The notes beneath the pieces were generated by a model. It saw nothing but the letters and a program-made list of their open reading frames with translations, was not told the DNA's origin and ran no database searches. Position numbers and translations under genes: made by a program. 17,545 nucleotides of DNA from Calditrichota bacterium (GTDB lineage Bacteria > Zixibacteria > MSB-5A5 > GN15 > FEB-12), in assembly GCA_008501655.1 (NCBI GenBank), contig QQUK01000155.1, forward strand, positions 1 through 17,545, written 5' to 3'. Of this stretch, positions 1-7,156 are shown piece by piece; positions within the stretch are counted from its first letter, which is position 1; the number at the start of each line of letters is the position of its first letter.

Positions 1-64
1 ATGTTAAGATTTTATAATACATTTTTAGGGGATACCAATCCCACCGCAAGCGGTGGGGTACCCG
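1..64. repeat. Direct repeat R1, copy 1, with internal hairpin
   Basis: Matches 12079-12142 without gaps, with 6 mismatches in 64 bases; the first 22 bases are identical. It contains the hairpin CCCACCGC-AA-GCGGTGGG (40-57), a perfect 8-bp stem. No T-run follows, so it is not an ordinary terminator. The repeat begins exactly at the window edge, so it may extend further left. Confidence 0.8.
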
Positions 65-144
65 GCTCGCAAGCTCATAATCCGAAGGTCAGGAGTTCAA
101 ATTGAATTGTTACAATTGAAAGGAAAAATCAAAAGCTCTGTATA

Positions 145-173
145 TTGACAAGGTAACCCCGTTTTTTATTGTA
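145..173 (+). promoter_or_regulatory. Weak candidate promoter for the kinase gene
   Basis: TTGACA at 145-150 matches the sigma-70 -35 consensus. ATTGTA follows after 17 bases but is a poor -10 box. The start codon lies about 155 bases downstream, which would leave a long untranslated leader. Treat this as a candidate only. Confidence 0.25.
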
Positions 174-330
174 TCTGGTTACTCTGCATTAGGTTATGAG
201 TTCAAGGACAACTACTGATTCTATCTTTTCCAGTGAACATTTTCTATACATATTTAAAATGTTGCATAGTGGATTTGATTTGGCTATTTTGAATCGTTCG
301 CTCAAATTAAATCAATACAATTGGTGATAA

Positions 331-2796
331 ATGGTTGATGATAATTCTAATGATGACCGTACTCAGTCATTTGTAGTATTAGCTGCAGGTGAACAGGTTT
401 CACATTACAAAATTATAAAAAAGATTGGTGCTGGTGGAATGGGTGAGATTTATCTCGCTGACGATACCAAACTCGATCGTAAAGTGGCATTAAAGTTCAT
501 GCCAAATCACTTAGCTTCTGACAGTGACATGCGTGTTAGATTTACCCGTGAAGCTCAAGCAACAGCAAAGTTAGATCATCCAAATATTGTTCCAGTTTAT
601 GAGGTTGGTGAGTTTAAGAATCGACCCTTTTTTGTAATGGCTCACATAGAGGGAAAACCACTTCGTGATGTTATCAAAGAAGGAAAACTCACTGTTTTAG
701 AATCTATTGAACTTACCAAGCAAATTAGTGAAGGGTTACAGAATGCTCATGAAGCTGGCATAGTTCATCGTGATATAAAACCGGGTAATATCATAATCGA
801 TAAATCTGGAAGGCCTCGCATTTTGGATTTTGGATTAGCAACTGTATCTGGCGAAGACAAACTAACAAAGACTGGCTCAACATTAGGTACCGTTGGCTAT
901 ATGTCACCTGAACAAATATCTGGTAAAAAAGTTGATAAAAGGTCAGATATATTCTCCCTTGGAGTAATTCTCTATGAAATGATAACTGGAAGACGACCCT
1001 TTACTGGTGATAACGACGCAGCCGTCTTAAAATCTATTACAGATACATCTCCAGAACCAATAGCCCGTTTCAAGTCTGGTTCTACAGGTGAACTTCAACA
1101 AATTATTAGTAAAGCTATAGCAAAAGATCCTTCTGTACGCTACCAGCATGCTGATGGAATGTTAGCAGATCTGAAACGATTATCTTTTGATTCAGAAACT
1201 GTTTCAAAGCGAATACCTTATTGGCTGGTTGCATCTGCTGTTATCATAATCATTCTTGTATTCTTCATTTCGAGTTATTTTGTACAGTCAGATGTTGAAT
1301 CGTATAATGAGATTCAACCCGTTTTAATAGTACTACCTTTTGAAAACCTTGGTGATGAAGTAGATGATTATTTTTCTAATGGAATCCGCTTTGAGATCAA
1401 TACTCGCTTATCAGAAATTAAAGGGTTGAGTCTTATCTCCCCCAGAACTGCTGAAAAATACCACGGAGATGAATATGATTTTCAACAAATTAGAGAAGAG
1501 ACAGGAGCAACTTACGTCCTCGAAGCTACTATTCTATGGGATAGATCAGGAGAGGTTAGCCGCTTTCGTATAAATCCTATATTGACTAAAACTGATGACA
1601 ACTATTTGATGTGGTCGGATAGATTTGATCAAGAAATGACTCAAGTGTTTGAAGTTCAATCAGAAATTGCTGGCAAGATAGTCACAGCCCTCGGTTTGAC
1701 TTTACTGACTCCCGATGAACAAGCTCCTGATTATGCACCAACTACAAATATGGAAGCATATAATTACTATTTAAGAGGTCTTGAAGTCTCAAGTCACTCT
1801 TTCAAGACTGCTGATTTTTATGAATCTATTAGGATGTTTGATTCAGCTATTGTTTTAGATCCCAATTTTACTTTAGCCTGGGCTCAGAAGTCTATAAATC
1901 AATCAACCTTTTACTTCTTTTTTACTACAATTGATTCTAAACATCATAAAAATGAAGCTTTAGCTGCTGCTGAGAAAGCGATGGCTCTGGATCCAGACAA
2001 CCCGCACTCAAAGATCGCCATGGGTACATACTATAATTACATCGATCAAGATTATGAAAAAGCGTTAGAACTCCTGTACGCAGCCAAATCAGAGATCATA
2101 AATAATGCTGATCTTTCTGAGGCTATAGGTGTTGTCAAAATGCGTCAGGGAAAATGGAAAGAGTCCTTAACCTATTTTGAGGAAGCAATCAAAATTGATC
2201 CTTTGAACCATCGTAGATATTTTTTTATTGCTAACAACCTGAGTATGACTCGAGATTATGATGAGGCTGAGCGCTATGTTGATCGTGCTCTTGTTCTGAA
2301 CCCAAAGAATGAAGATGCTGCATACATGAAGATCTTTATAGAACAACTTCGTACTGGTAAAGTAGAGTATGATGGTGCAGTTTTCAGTAGATTAGTAAAC
2401 GATGTTGGATTAGCAGAAATATCAGCCTATGAGTTAGTATCAACAACTTCATTTGGCTTATGGCGTTATATTATTGATGAGATTGACCCTCAAAAAGCAA
2501 TAGCAGATGTACGAGAACTTGGTAAATATCTTGGAACCATTACAGCAAGATCACCCCACACTATACAATTCAACCTTGCCCAGTTGTTTGATCTCATTGG
2601 ACAAAGGGACTCAGCATTTATTTATTACGATTCAACAAGAATTCTTCTGCAGGATGTTATTGATCAAGGTGACTTTGAGTTTCATGCAGTTGCTGAACTT
2701 GGACTTTCCTATGCCTTTATGGGAATGAAAAAAGAAGCGATTGAAGCAGGTAAAAGATCTAAAGAAATGATGTCTATTGAAACCTGCCACTGGTGA
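331..2796 (+). CDS. Membrane Ser/Thr protein kinase with TolB-like and TPR regions, ending at an in-frame UGA
   Basis: A Hanks-type kinase expected to phosphorylate Ser/Thr of unknown partners from the inner membrane. Visible kinase motifs are the glycine loop GAGGMG (33-38), Lys55 in VALK, HRD with catalytic Asp148 and Asn153, DFG at 166-168 and MSPEQ near 191. A single membrane helix follows at about 295-318. The outer part starts with a TolB/FlgO-like region (VLPFENLGDEVDDYFSNGI, about 330-460) and continues with TPR-like repeats. This architecture is common in FCB-type bacteria. The frame stops at TGA 2794-2796 after the residues CHW. The same frame then stays open to 2991 and encodes what looks like the usual family C-terminus, so the protein shown here (821 aa) is probably about 65 residues short. 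Possible causes are a nonsense mutation, a base-call error or recoding. Neighbouring genes give no clue to its targets. Confidence 0.88.
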   Translation: MVDDNSNDDRTQSFVVLAAGEQVSHYKIIKKIGAGGMGEIYLADDTKLDRKVALKFMPNHLASDSDMRVRFTREAQATAKLDHPNIVPVYEVGEFKNRPFFVMAHIEGKPLRDVIKEGKLTVLESIELTKQISEGLQNAHEAGIVHRDIKPGNIIIDKSGRPRILDFGLATVSGEDKLTKTGSTLGTVGYMSPEQISGKKVDKRSDIFSLGVILYEMITGRRPFTGDNDAAVLKSITDTSPEPIARFKSGSTGELQQIISKAIAKDPSVRYQHADGMLADLKRLSFDSETVSKRIPYWLVASAVIIIILVFFISSYFVQSDVESYNEIQPVLIVLPFENLGDEVDDYFSNGIRFEINTRLSEIKGLSLISPRTAEKYHGDEYDFQQIREETGATYVLEATILWDRSGEVSRFRINPILTKTDDNYLMWSDRFDQEMTQVFEVQSEIAGKIVTALGLTLLTPDEQAPDYAPTTNMEAYNYYLRGLEVSSHSFKTADFYESIRMFDSAIVLDPNFTLAWAQKSINQSTFYFFFTTIDSKHHKNEALAAAEKAMALDPDNPHSKIAMGTYYNYIDQDYEKALELLYAAKSEIINNADLSEAIGVVKMRQGKWKESLTYFEEAIKIDPLNHRRYFFIANNLSMTRDYDEAERYVDRALVLNPKNEDAAYMKIFIEQLRTGKVEYDGAVFSRLVNDVGLAEISAYELVSTTSFGLWRYIIDEIDPQKAIADVRELGKYLGTITARSPHTIQFNLAQLFDLIGQRDSAFIYYDSTRILLQDVIDQGDFEFHAVAELGLSYAFMGMKKEAIEAGKRSKEMMSIETCHW

Positions 2797-2991
2797 GGAC
2801 CGGACGCGGTCATGGTCATGGCTCTTATATACACAATCGTAGGCGAGTATGAATTAGCAATTGATGAATTAGAATATGCTTTGTCAATACCTGCCTGGTG
2901 TTCACCTGAATACTTAAGAGGGGATCCTTTGTTTGAGCCTTTGCAGAAAATACCTCGTTTTCAACAATTACTCGATAGATACCAGCATTGA
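2797..2991 (+). pseudogene. Detached C-terminal tail of the kinase/TPR gene, in frame after the UGA
   Basis: Translation in the kinase frame continues for 64 codons after the TGA to a normal stop at 2989-2991. It begins GPDAVMVMALIYTIVGEY and ends PRFQQLLDRYQH. This resembles the end of kinase-TPR proteins from memory, where a stretch like GEYDxAIDxLEYLLSIPxW...DPxxDPLRxxPRFQxLL is usual. Coding quality does not drop across the stop, so the stop is recent, an error, or read through. No separate start codon with a good ribosome site is obvious; the ATG codons at 2812 and 2818 lack one. Confidence 0.75.
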
Positions 2992-3112
2992 TTTTGACAT
3001 AACATTTAGATGTTCATACATCAAAAAAGTTGTGAAAATCGTCTAACTTCCTTCGTTTTCTTATAAATTAAATATAATATTCAGTTACAAGAATACTTTT
3101 AATTCAGTTTTT

Positions 3113-3133
3113 AAATAGTCCACGATAGCCCGC
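3113..3133. repeat. Direct repeat R2, copy 1 (21 bp)
   Basis: The 21 bases containing AGTCCACGATAGCCCGC are identical to 12004-12024. The flanks of the two copies diverge at once. On the minus strand both copies read AGYRGLF shortly before a stop codon (after two more codons here, immediately in the second copy). Identity over 21 bases in AT-rich intergenic DNA is unlikely by chance, but the element is not identified. Confidence 0.75.
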
Positions 3134-3250
3134 ATTTTCGTAACTCTCAGCGTGGTAGTCGTTTACGTGATGACCTTCATCTTAGGTTAAAACTTTTTCA
3201 TTCAATTCAGTTAATTTTGTTTAAAAATTAATTTTTATCCTTAAAAACTA

Positions 3251-3302
3251 TTGACAATGTTAGTTCAGACTATCATATTTAAGACATCAATGTCTTAAAT
3301 AT
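3251..3302 (+). promoter_or_regulatory. nos operon promoter with a 13-bp perfect inverted-repeat operator
   Basis: A -35 box TTGACA (3251-3256), a 17-base spacer and a -10-like CATATT (3274-3279) form a good sigma-70 promoter. From 3275 to 3302 lies ATATTTAAGACAT-CA-ATGTCTTAAATAT, two perfect 13-bp arms around a 2-base centre. The palindrome covers the -10 box and the likely start of transcription, so a bound dimer should block RNA polymerase. The Rrf2 regulator encoded 10 bases downstream is the obvious candidate to bind it (inference). Confidence 0.75.
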
Positions 3303-3312
3303 AGGGTTTTTT

Positions 3313-3750
3313 ATGTTATTATCAAAAAGTTGTACATATGCAGTAAGAGCAGCACTTCTAATATCGAAAAAGAAAATTGATTCAGGTAGAAACTATATCC
3401 CTGTTTCAGAGTTGGCGAAAGAGCTTGATATTTCATTCCATTTTTTAACTAAGATTCTTCAAAAATTGACAGAATCGAAGATCATGAACTCTTTTAGAGG
3501 ACCTAATGGTGGAATAACTCTTACGAGATCTCCTGAAAAGATAAAAATAATAGAAATTGTGGATGCGATTGATGGAATGAAACTTTTCGAAAGTTGTATT
3601 TTTGGTTTACCAACTTGTTCTGATGATCATCCGTGTCCCTTACATAAACAGTGGAAATTACAACGAATTGAAATTTTAAAATTATTTAAGACGAACACAA
3701 TACATGATTTAACAATTAATGATGATGAATTTAATTTATCAGGGAAGTAA
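3313..3750 (+). CDS. Rrf2-family Fe-S transcriptional regulator of the nos operon
   Basis: A 145-residue Rrf2-type repressor or sensor with an N-terminal winged helix (about 1-80) containing PVSELAKELDISFHFLTKIL and the wing FRGPNGGITL. The C-terminal part carries three cysteines, C95-x6-C102-x5-C108, followed by PLHKQW. This spacing is typical of Fe-S cluster binding in Rrf2 proteins such as NsrR and IscR relatives, which sense NO or cluster status. AGGG lies 7 bases before the ATG. It is first in the nos operon, 24 bases before the cytochrome gene. The perfect palindrome over its promoter suggests autoregulation and control of N2O reductase by NO or redox state. Calling it NsrR would go beyond the evidence. 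Confidence 0.88.
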   Translation: MLLSKSCTYAVRAALLISKKKIDSGRNYIPVSELAKELDISFHFLTKILQKLTESKIMNSFRGPNGGITLTRSPEKIKIIEIVDAIDGMKLFESCIFGLPTCSDDHPCPLHKQWKLQRIEILKLFKTNTIHDLTINDDEFNLSGK

Positions 3751-3774
3751 TTAACATAAAAAAGTGGTATACAA

Positions 3775-4548
3775 ATGGAAAATTCGAATAATCATATCTT
3801 GCCATTGCGTACATATTTAACAATTGGTGGTATACTTTTAGGGTTAACAATAATCACGGTAGTTGTAGCACAATTTGATTTTGGAAGATGGAATATAGTT
3901 ATAGCTTTGGCTGTTGCATCAAGTAAAGCTATATTGGTCGCACTCTACTTCATGCATCTAAAATATGATAACAAGATATATATGGTAATTTTTGTCAGCA
4001 GTATAGCATTCCTGGCAATATTTATATCTTTTACAATGATGGATACTTTGTTTCGAGGAGAAATCAATGAGATTAGAAATCAGCCGGTGAATCAGTATGC
4101 TGTTATTTATGATCAGGAAGGTAAGCCAATACCGATGGAAGATAGAGTTGGCTTATTTGATAAGCCAGAAGAAATCATTCAGGAAAAAGTTCCGTTTGAG
4201 ATTACGCATGGATTTGGACCTATAAAAGAGGAGATCAAGGTTGGTCCTCTTGATACAGTCATGGCTTTGGAAGGCAAAGAGATGTTTAAGATGAAGTGTG
4301 GAACCTGTCATAAACTTGATGAAAGATATACCGGACCACCGTTGCGGGGTGTAACAGTGTATCGTTCACCGACTTTTATTATGAATCAGATTTTGGATCC
4401 ACAACAAAATGTTACTAAACATCCAGATATGCAGGCATTGTTTGCTCAATATTATACAATGATGACATTTCAAAATGTAACCGTAGAAGAAGCAAGAAAA
4501 ATAGTAGAATATTTAAGGTATGAGGCGACTAGAAGTCCTAACCAATAA
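3775..4548 (+). CDS. COX subunit IV-like membrane domain fused to a cytochrome c domain
   Basis: This 257-residue protein joins two modules. The N-terminus (about 10-95) has three membrane helices (near 12-32, 38-60 and 68-88) and the motif ALYFMHLKYD typical of the small subunit IV of bacterial cytochrome oxidases. After a linker, the C-terminus (about 155-257) is a class I cytochrome c with CGTCH at 175-179 for covalent heme and a likely axial Met at 229/230 in TMMTFQNV. The heme domain should face the periplasm. Sitting directly before nosZ, it is a plausible membrane-anchored electron donor to the NosZ CuA site. Since the operon also ends with an oxidase-like subunit I, it may instead or also serve that subunit. 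No strong Shine-Dalgarno is seen before the ATG. The assignment to the two domain families is secure; the electron partner is inferred. Confidence 0.85.
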   Translation: MENSNNHILPLRTYLTIGGILLGLTIITVVVAQFDFGRWNIVIALAVASSKAILVALYFMHLKYDNKIYMVIFVSSIAFLAIFISFTMMDTLFRGEINEIRNQPVNQYAVIYDQEGKPIPMEDRVGLFDKPEEIIQEKVPFEITHGFGPIKEEIKVGPLDTVMALEGKEMFKMKCGTCHKLDERYTGPPLRGVTVYRSPTFIMNQILDPQQNVTKHPDMQALFAQYYTMMTFQNVTVEEARKIVEYLRYEATRSPNQ

Positions 4549-4575
4549 ATTTAAATAACATTAGGAGGTTTGTAA

Positions 4576-6516
4576 GTGAGGAAACGTAGAACAATGCATG
4601 GGCTGTCCTTGTTAATTCTATTCATTCTTATTGGAATGATTGGATGTAGTTCATCCCAGGAGATGGGTGGTACAGCAGATGCTGCTTCAAAGGTATATGT
4701 ACCACCGGGAAGTTATGATGAGTTTTATGCATTTTTTTCTGGAGGGTACTCAGGGCAAGTAACAGTTCACGGGCTTCCTTCAGGTCGCCTTTTAAAAACT
4801 ATCCCTGTATTCTCACAATTCGCTGAGAATGCATATGGATATGCAGAAGAATCAAAGAACATGTTGATGACTTCATACGGCTTCGTTCCATGGGATGATT
4901 CTCATCACCCTGAGTTATCACAAACAGGTGGTGTGCCTGACGGCAGATGGTTGTTTATTAATGGTAACAATACTCCCCGTGTAGCCAGAATTGATTTGAC
5001 AACGTTTGAAACTGTTGAAATAATTCAGATTCCAAACTCTGGCGGTAACCATGCTTCACCATTTGTAACTCCAAACAATGAGTATGTTGTTGCATCTACA
5101 CGATTTTCTCTTCCCATACCACAAAAAGATGTCTCAATTGATACATATAAAGAAAATTTTAAAGGAACAATTTCATTTATCAAAGTCGATTCCGCTACCG
5201 GGGAGATGAATATATCATTCCAAATCATGGTTCCCGGATTTGATTATGATTTATCGCATTCCGGAAAAGGACCCTCCTATGGATGGTCATTTTTTACTTG
5301 TTATAACACCGAACAGGCTAATGAGTTGTTAGAGATAAACGCTTCCAAGAATGATAAAGATTTTATAGCAGCTGTAAATTGGAAACTTGCTGAGAAATAT
5401 GTAAAAGACGGTAAATTCTCAACAATGAAAGTTGATGCTCGTCACAATTATCTTGATGAAAACCATGTAGCAATATCTGACAAGATAACTGAAGTACGTA
5501 TTCTTAGCCCTAAAGACTGTCCGGGATTGATTTATTACTTACCGACACCGAAATCTCCACATGGTGTTGATGTCGATCCATCAGGTGAGTATATCGTAGG
5601 ATCCGGTAAATTAGCGGCACAGTTAACTGTACATTCATTTTCTAAAATGCTTAAAGCCATTGAAGATAAAGCTTTCGAAAAAGAAGTTGATGGAATCCCT
5701 GTGCTTAAATATGAAGCTGTGTTAGCTGGTGAAGTAAAAGAGTGCGGGCTTGGACCCCTTCATACAGAATTTGATGGAAAAGGGAATGCATATACTTCTA
5801 TGTTTTTATCATCTGAAGTAACCAAATGGAAGATTGGAACCTGGGAAGTATTAGATAGGATTCCAACATATTATTCAATCGGACATTTGATGATACCTGG
5901 CGGTGACAGTAAGCAACCTTGGGGGAAATATCTTGTGGCGATGAATAAGATTACTAAGGATCGCTATCTACCTACAGGTCCGGAATTAGCTCATGCAGCC
6001 CAGTTAATCGATATATCAGGTGATAAAATGGAAATGCTTTTAGATTTTCCAACTATGGGGGAACCCCACTATGCTCAAGGTTTAAAAGCTGACCTTATTA
6101 AAGATAAGCAGGTGAGAATCTTCCCTATAGAAAAGAACTCTCATAAATATGTCGCAAAAAGTGAAGATGAAGCACGTGTAGAAAGAAAAGGAAATGAAGT
6201 TCATGTGTATCTGACTACAATACGAACTCATTTTGCTCCTGATAATATTGAAGGTGTTAAAACAGGAGATAAAGTCTATTTTCATGTGACTAATCTCGAG
6301 CAAGATTGGGATATACCGCATGGTTTCGCTGTTTTAGGAAATTTAAATTCTGAACTGTTAGTAATGCCTGGTCAAACGAAAACAATATTATGGGAACCGA
6401 AAGAAGTTGGAGTCTACCCGTTTTATTGTACTGATTTTTGTTCAGCGTTACATCAGGAGATGCAAGGGTATATTCGGGTTTCACCTAAAAATTCGAATAT
6501 AAAAATAAGTTATTAA
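4576..6516 (+). CDS. nosZ: Nitrous-oxide reductase, Sec-type (clade II), probable lipoprotein
   Basis: Reduces N2O to N2 outside the inner membrane. The GTG start has AGGAGG 7 bases upstream. The N-terminus has MRKRR, a long hydrophobic stretch and MIGC at 21-24, which looks like a lipoprotein signal rather than the Tat signal of clade I enzymes; the RR pair leaves slight doubt. The seven-bladed propeller that holds CuZ shows conserved His sites: HGLPSGR (H65), DSHHPE (H110, H111), GGNHASP (H159), SPHGVDVDPSGEY, GPLHTEFD, IGHLM and GEPHYAQ. The C-terminal cupredoxin carries CuA: DIPHGF, then C618-xxx-C622-xxx-H626-xx-M629 within YCTDFCSALHQEM. The length, 646 aa, is normal. All metal ligands that I can check are intact, so it should be active. 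Accessory genes nosL, nosD, nosF and nosY follow; nosR and nosX, usual with clade I, are absent from the window. Confidence 0.97.
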   Translation: MRKRRTMHGLSLLILFILIGMIGCSSSQEMGGTADAASKVYVPPGSYDEFYAFFSGGYSGQVTVHGLPSGRLLKTIPVFSQFAENAYGYAEESKNMLMTSYGFVPWDDSHHPELSQTGGVPDGRWLFINGNNTPRVARIDLTTFETVEIIQIPNSGGNHASPFVTPNNEYVVASTRFSLPIPQKDVSIDTYKENFKGTISFIKVDSATGEMNISFQIMVPGFDYDLSHSGKGPSYGWSFFTCYNTEQANELLEINASKNDKDFIAAVNWKLAEKYVKDGKFSTMKVDARHNYLDENHVAISDKITEVRILSPKDCPGLIYYLPTPKSPHGVDVDPSGEYIVGSGKLAAQLTVHSFSKMLKAIEDKAFEKEVDGIPVLKYEAVLAGEVKECGLGPLHTEFDGKGNAYTSMFLSSEVTKWKIGTWEVLDRIPTYYSIGHLMIPGGDSKQPWGKYLVAMNKITKDRYLPTGPELAHAAQLIDISGDKMEMLLDFPTMGEPHYAQGLKADLIKDKQVRIFPIEKNSHKYVAKSEDEARVERKGNEVHVYLTTIRTHFAPDNIEGVKTGDKVYFHVTNLEQDWDIPHGFAVLGNLNSELLVMPGQTKTILWEPKEVGVYPFYCTDFCSALHQEMQGYIRVSPKNSNIKISY

Positions 6517-6537
6517 ACGATTAATTTAGATAGGTAA

Positions 6538-6564
6538 GGAGAAAGGGTCACTGGCTCTTTCTCC
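6538..6564 (+). promoter_or_regulatory. Hairpin between nosZ and the next gene
   Basis: GGAGAAAG (6538-6545) pairs perfectly with CTTTCTCC (6557-6564) around an 11-base loop, and CTTTAATAAA follows. The poor T-run makes it a weak terminator at best. It may protect the 3' end of the abundant nosZ message or reduce readthrough. The only good Shine-Dalgarno near the next gene (AAGGAG, 6536-6541) lies inside its left arm and is too far from the ATG at 6575 for normal use. Confidence 0.55.
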
Positions 6565-6574
6565 CTTTAATAAA

Positions 6575-7156
6575 ATGAGTTTTAATTCGCGATTATTGAT
6601 ATTCATTACAGCTTTGCTGCTCGCTGTTACTTATTACTTTCCGTTATGGGTTATAAGTTTAGAAGCACCACAATATCCCGAAGGATTAGGTTTGCATATT
6701 TGGATCAACAACATATCCGGAGCTGATACTCATGATTTAAATAAGATTAATAATTTGAATCACTATATCGGGATGAAACATATAGAGCCTGATTCAATTC
6801 CTGAACTAAAAATTATGCCCTGGATCATGAGAGTTGTTATGGTATCCGGCATGATAGTTGGCATCTTCGGGCGCAGAAAATTATTACTACTTTTGATTCT
6901 ATTGTTTCTTGCTGTAGCAATAGCCGGTTTCGTAGATTTTTATCTATGGAGTTATGATTACGGTCATAATCTTGATATGGAAAAGGCGATTATAAAAATT
7001 CCGGGGCAATCATACCAACCACCGATAATTGGTTCCAAAACAATATTGAATTTTAAAGCTATATCTTTACCTGGCATAGGTGGCTATACTGCAATAGGAG
7101 TTTTTATCATTTGGTGCTGCGTGTGGTTTTTTGATTTTAGAAAGGATAGAAAATGA
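6575..7156 (+). CDS. Nos-cluster membrane protein of unknown function
   Basis: A 193-residue protein with an N-terminal membrane helix (about 6-25), a periplasm-sized loop, a hydrophobic block at about 85-130 that could hold two helices, and a final helix at about 165-187. Striking motifs are PLWVISLEAPQYPEGLGLHIW (shown here only in part as EAPQYPEGLGL), NNLNHYIGMKHI at about 59-70 and a later FKAISLPGIGGYTA. The NHYIGM-type motif, with its His and Met, recurs from memory in proteins encoded next to nosZ in FCB-type clusters, but no biochemical role is established to my knowledge. His and Met residues facing the periplasm and the position between nosZ and nosL would fit copper handling or assembly of NosZ; that is inference. 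The stop overlaps the nosL start. The ATG has no close Shine-Dalgarno; an upstream hairpin covers the nearest one. Confidence 0.75.
   Translation: MSFNSRLLIFITALLLAVTYYFPLWVISLEAPQYPEGLGLHIWINNISGADTHDLNKINNLNHYIGMKHIEPDSIPELKIMPWIMRVVMVSGMIVGIFGRRKLLLLLILLFLAVAIAGFVDFYLWSYDYGHNLDMEKAIIKIPGQSYQPPIIGSKTILNFKAISLPGIGGYTAIGVFIIWCCVWFFDFRKDRK

Larger units (their letters stand above)
1..330. other. Gene-free leader region upstream of the kinase gene
   Basis: I see no convincing coding sequence here. Positions 1-64 are a repeat with a second copy at 12079-12142. Positions 69-104 vaguely resemble the 3' half of a methionine tRNA (CTCATAA loop, GGTC, GTTCAAAT), but the stems do not pair. A small perfect inverted repeat, AATTGT-T-ACAATT, lies at 105-117. 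A TTGACA box at 145-150 with ATTGTA at 168-173 (17-base spacer) is a weak promoter candidate for the kinase gene. Confidence 0.6.
2992..3312. other. Intergenic region between the kinase gene and the nos operon
   Basis: AT-rich with no supported gene. It holds repeat R2 copy 1 (3113-3133) and the nos promoter with its palindrome (3251-3302). Read on the minus strand, 3180 to about 3100 is open for roughly 25 codons ending AGYRGLFKN-stop, which may be a gene remnant or chance. No clear terminator follows the kinase gene. Confidence 0.6.

Noticed and set aside
40..57. Hairpin CCCACCGC-AA-GCGGTGGG as a terminator or CRISPR repeat
   Set aside because: No T-run follows, and only two distant copies occur with no spacer array.
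69..104. tRNA-Met-like stretch (CTCATAA, GGTC, GTTCAAAT)
   Set aside because: The anticodon and T stems do not pair and there is no 5' half, so it is not a functional tRNA; at most a worn fragment or chance.
2507..2728. Small plus-strand reading frame inside the kinase gene
   Set aside because: It overlaps well-supported TPR coding sequence in another frame and has no recognisable protein features.
3313..3750. Naming the regulators nsrR
   Set aside because: Three cysteines and context fit NO sensing, but other Rrf2 groups share them; the sequence does not decide.
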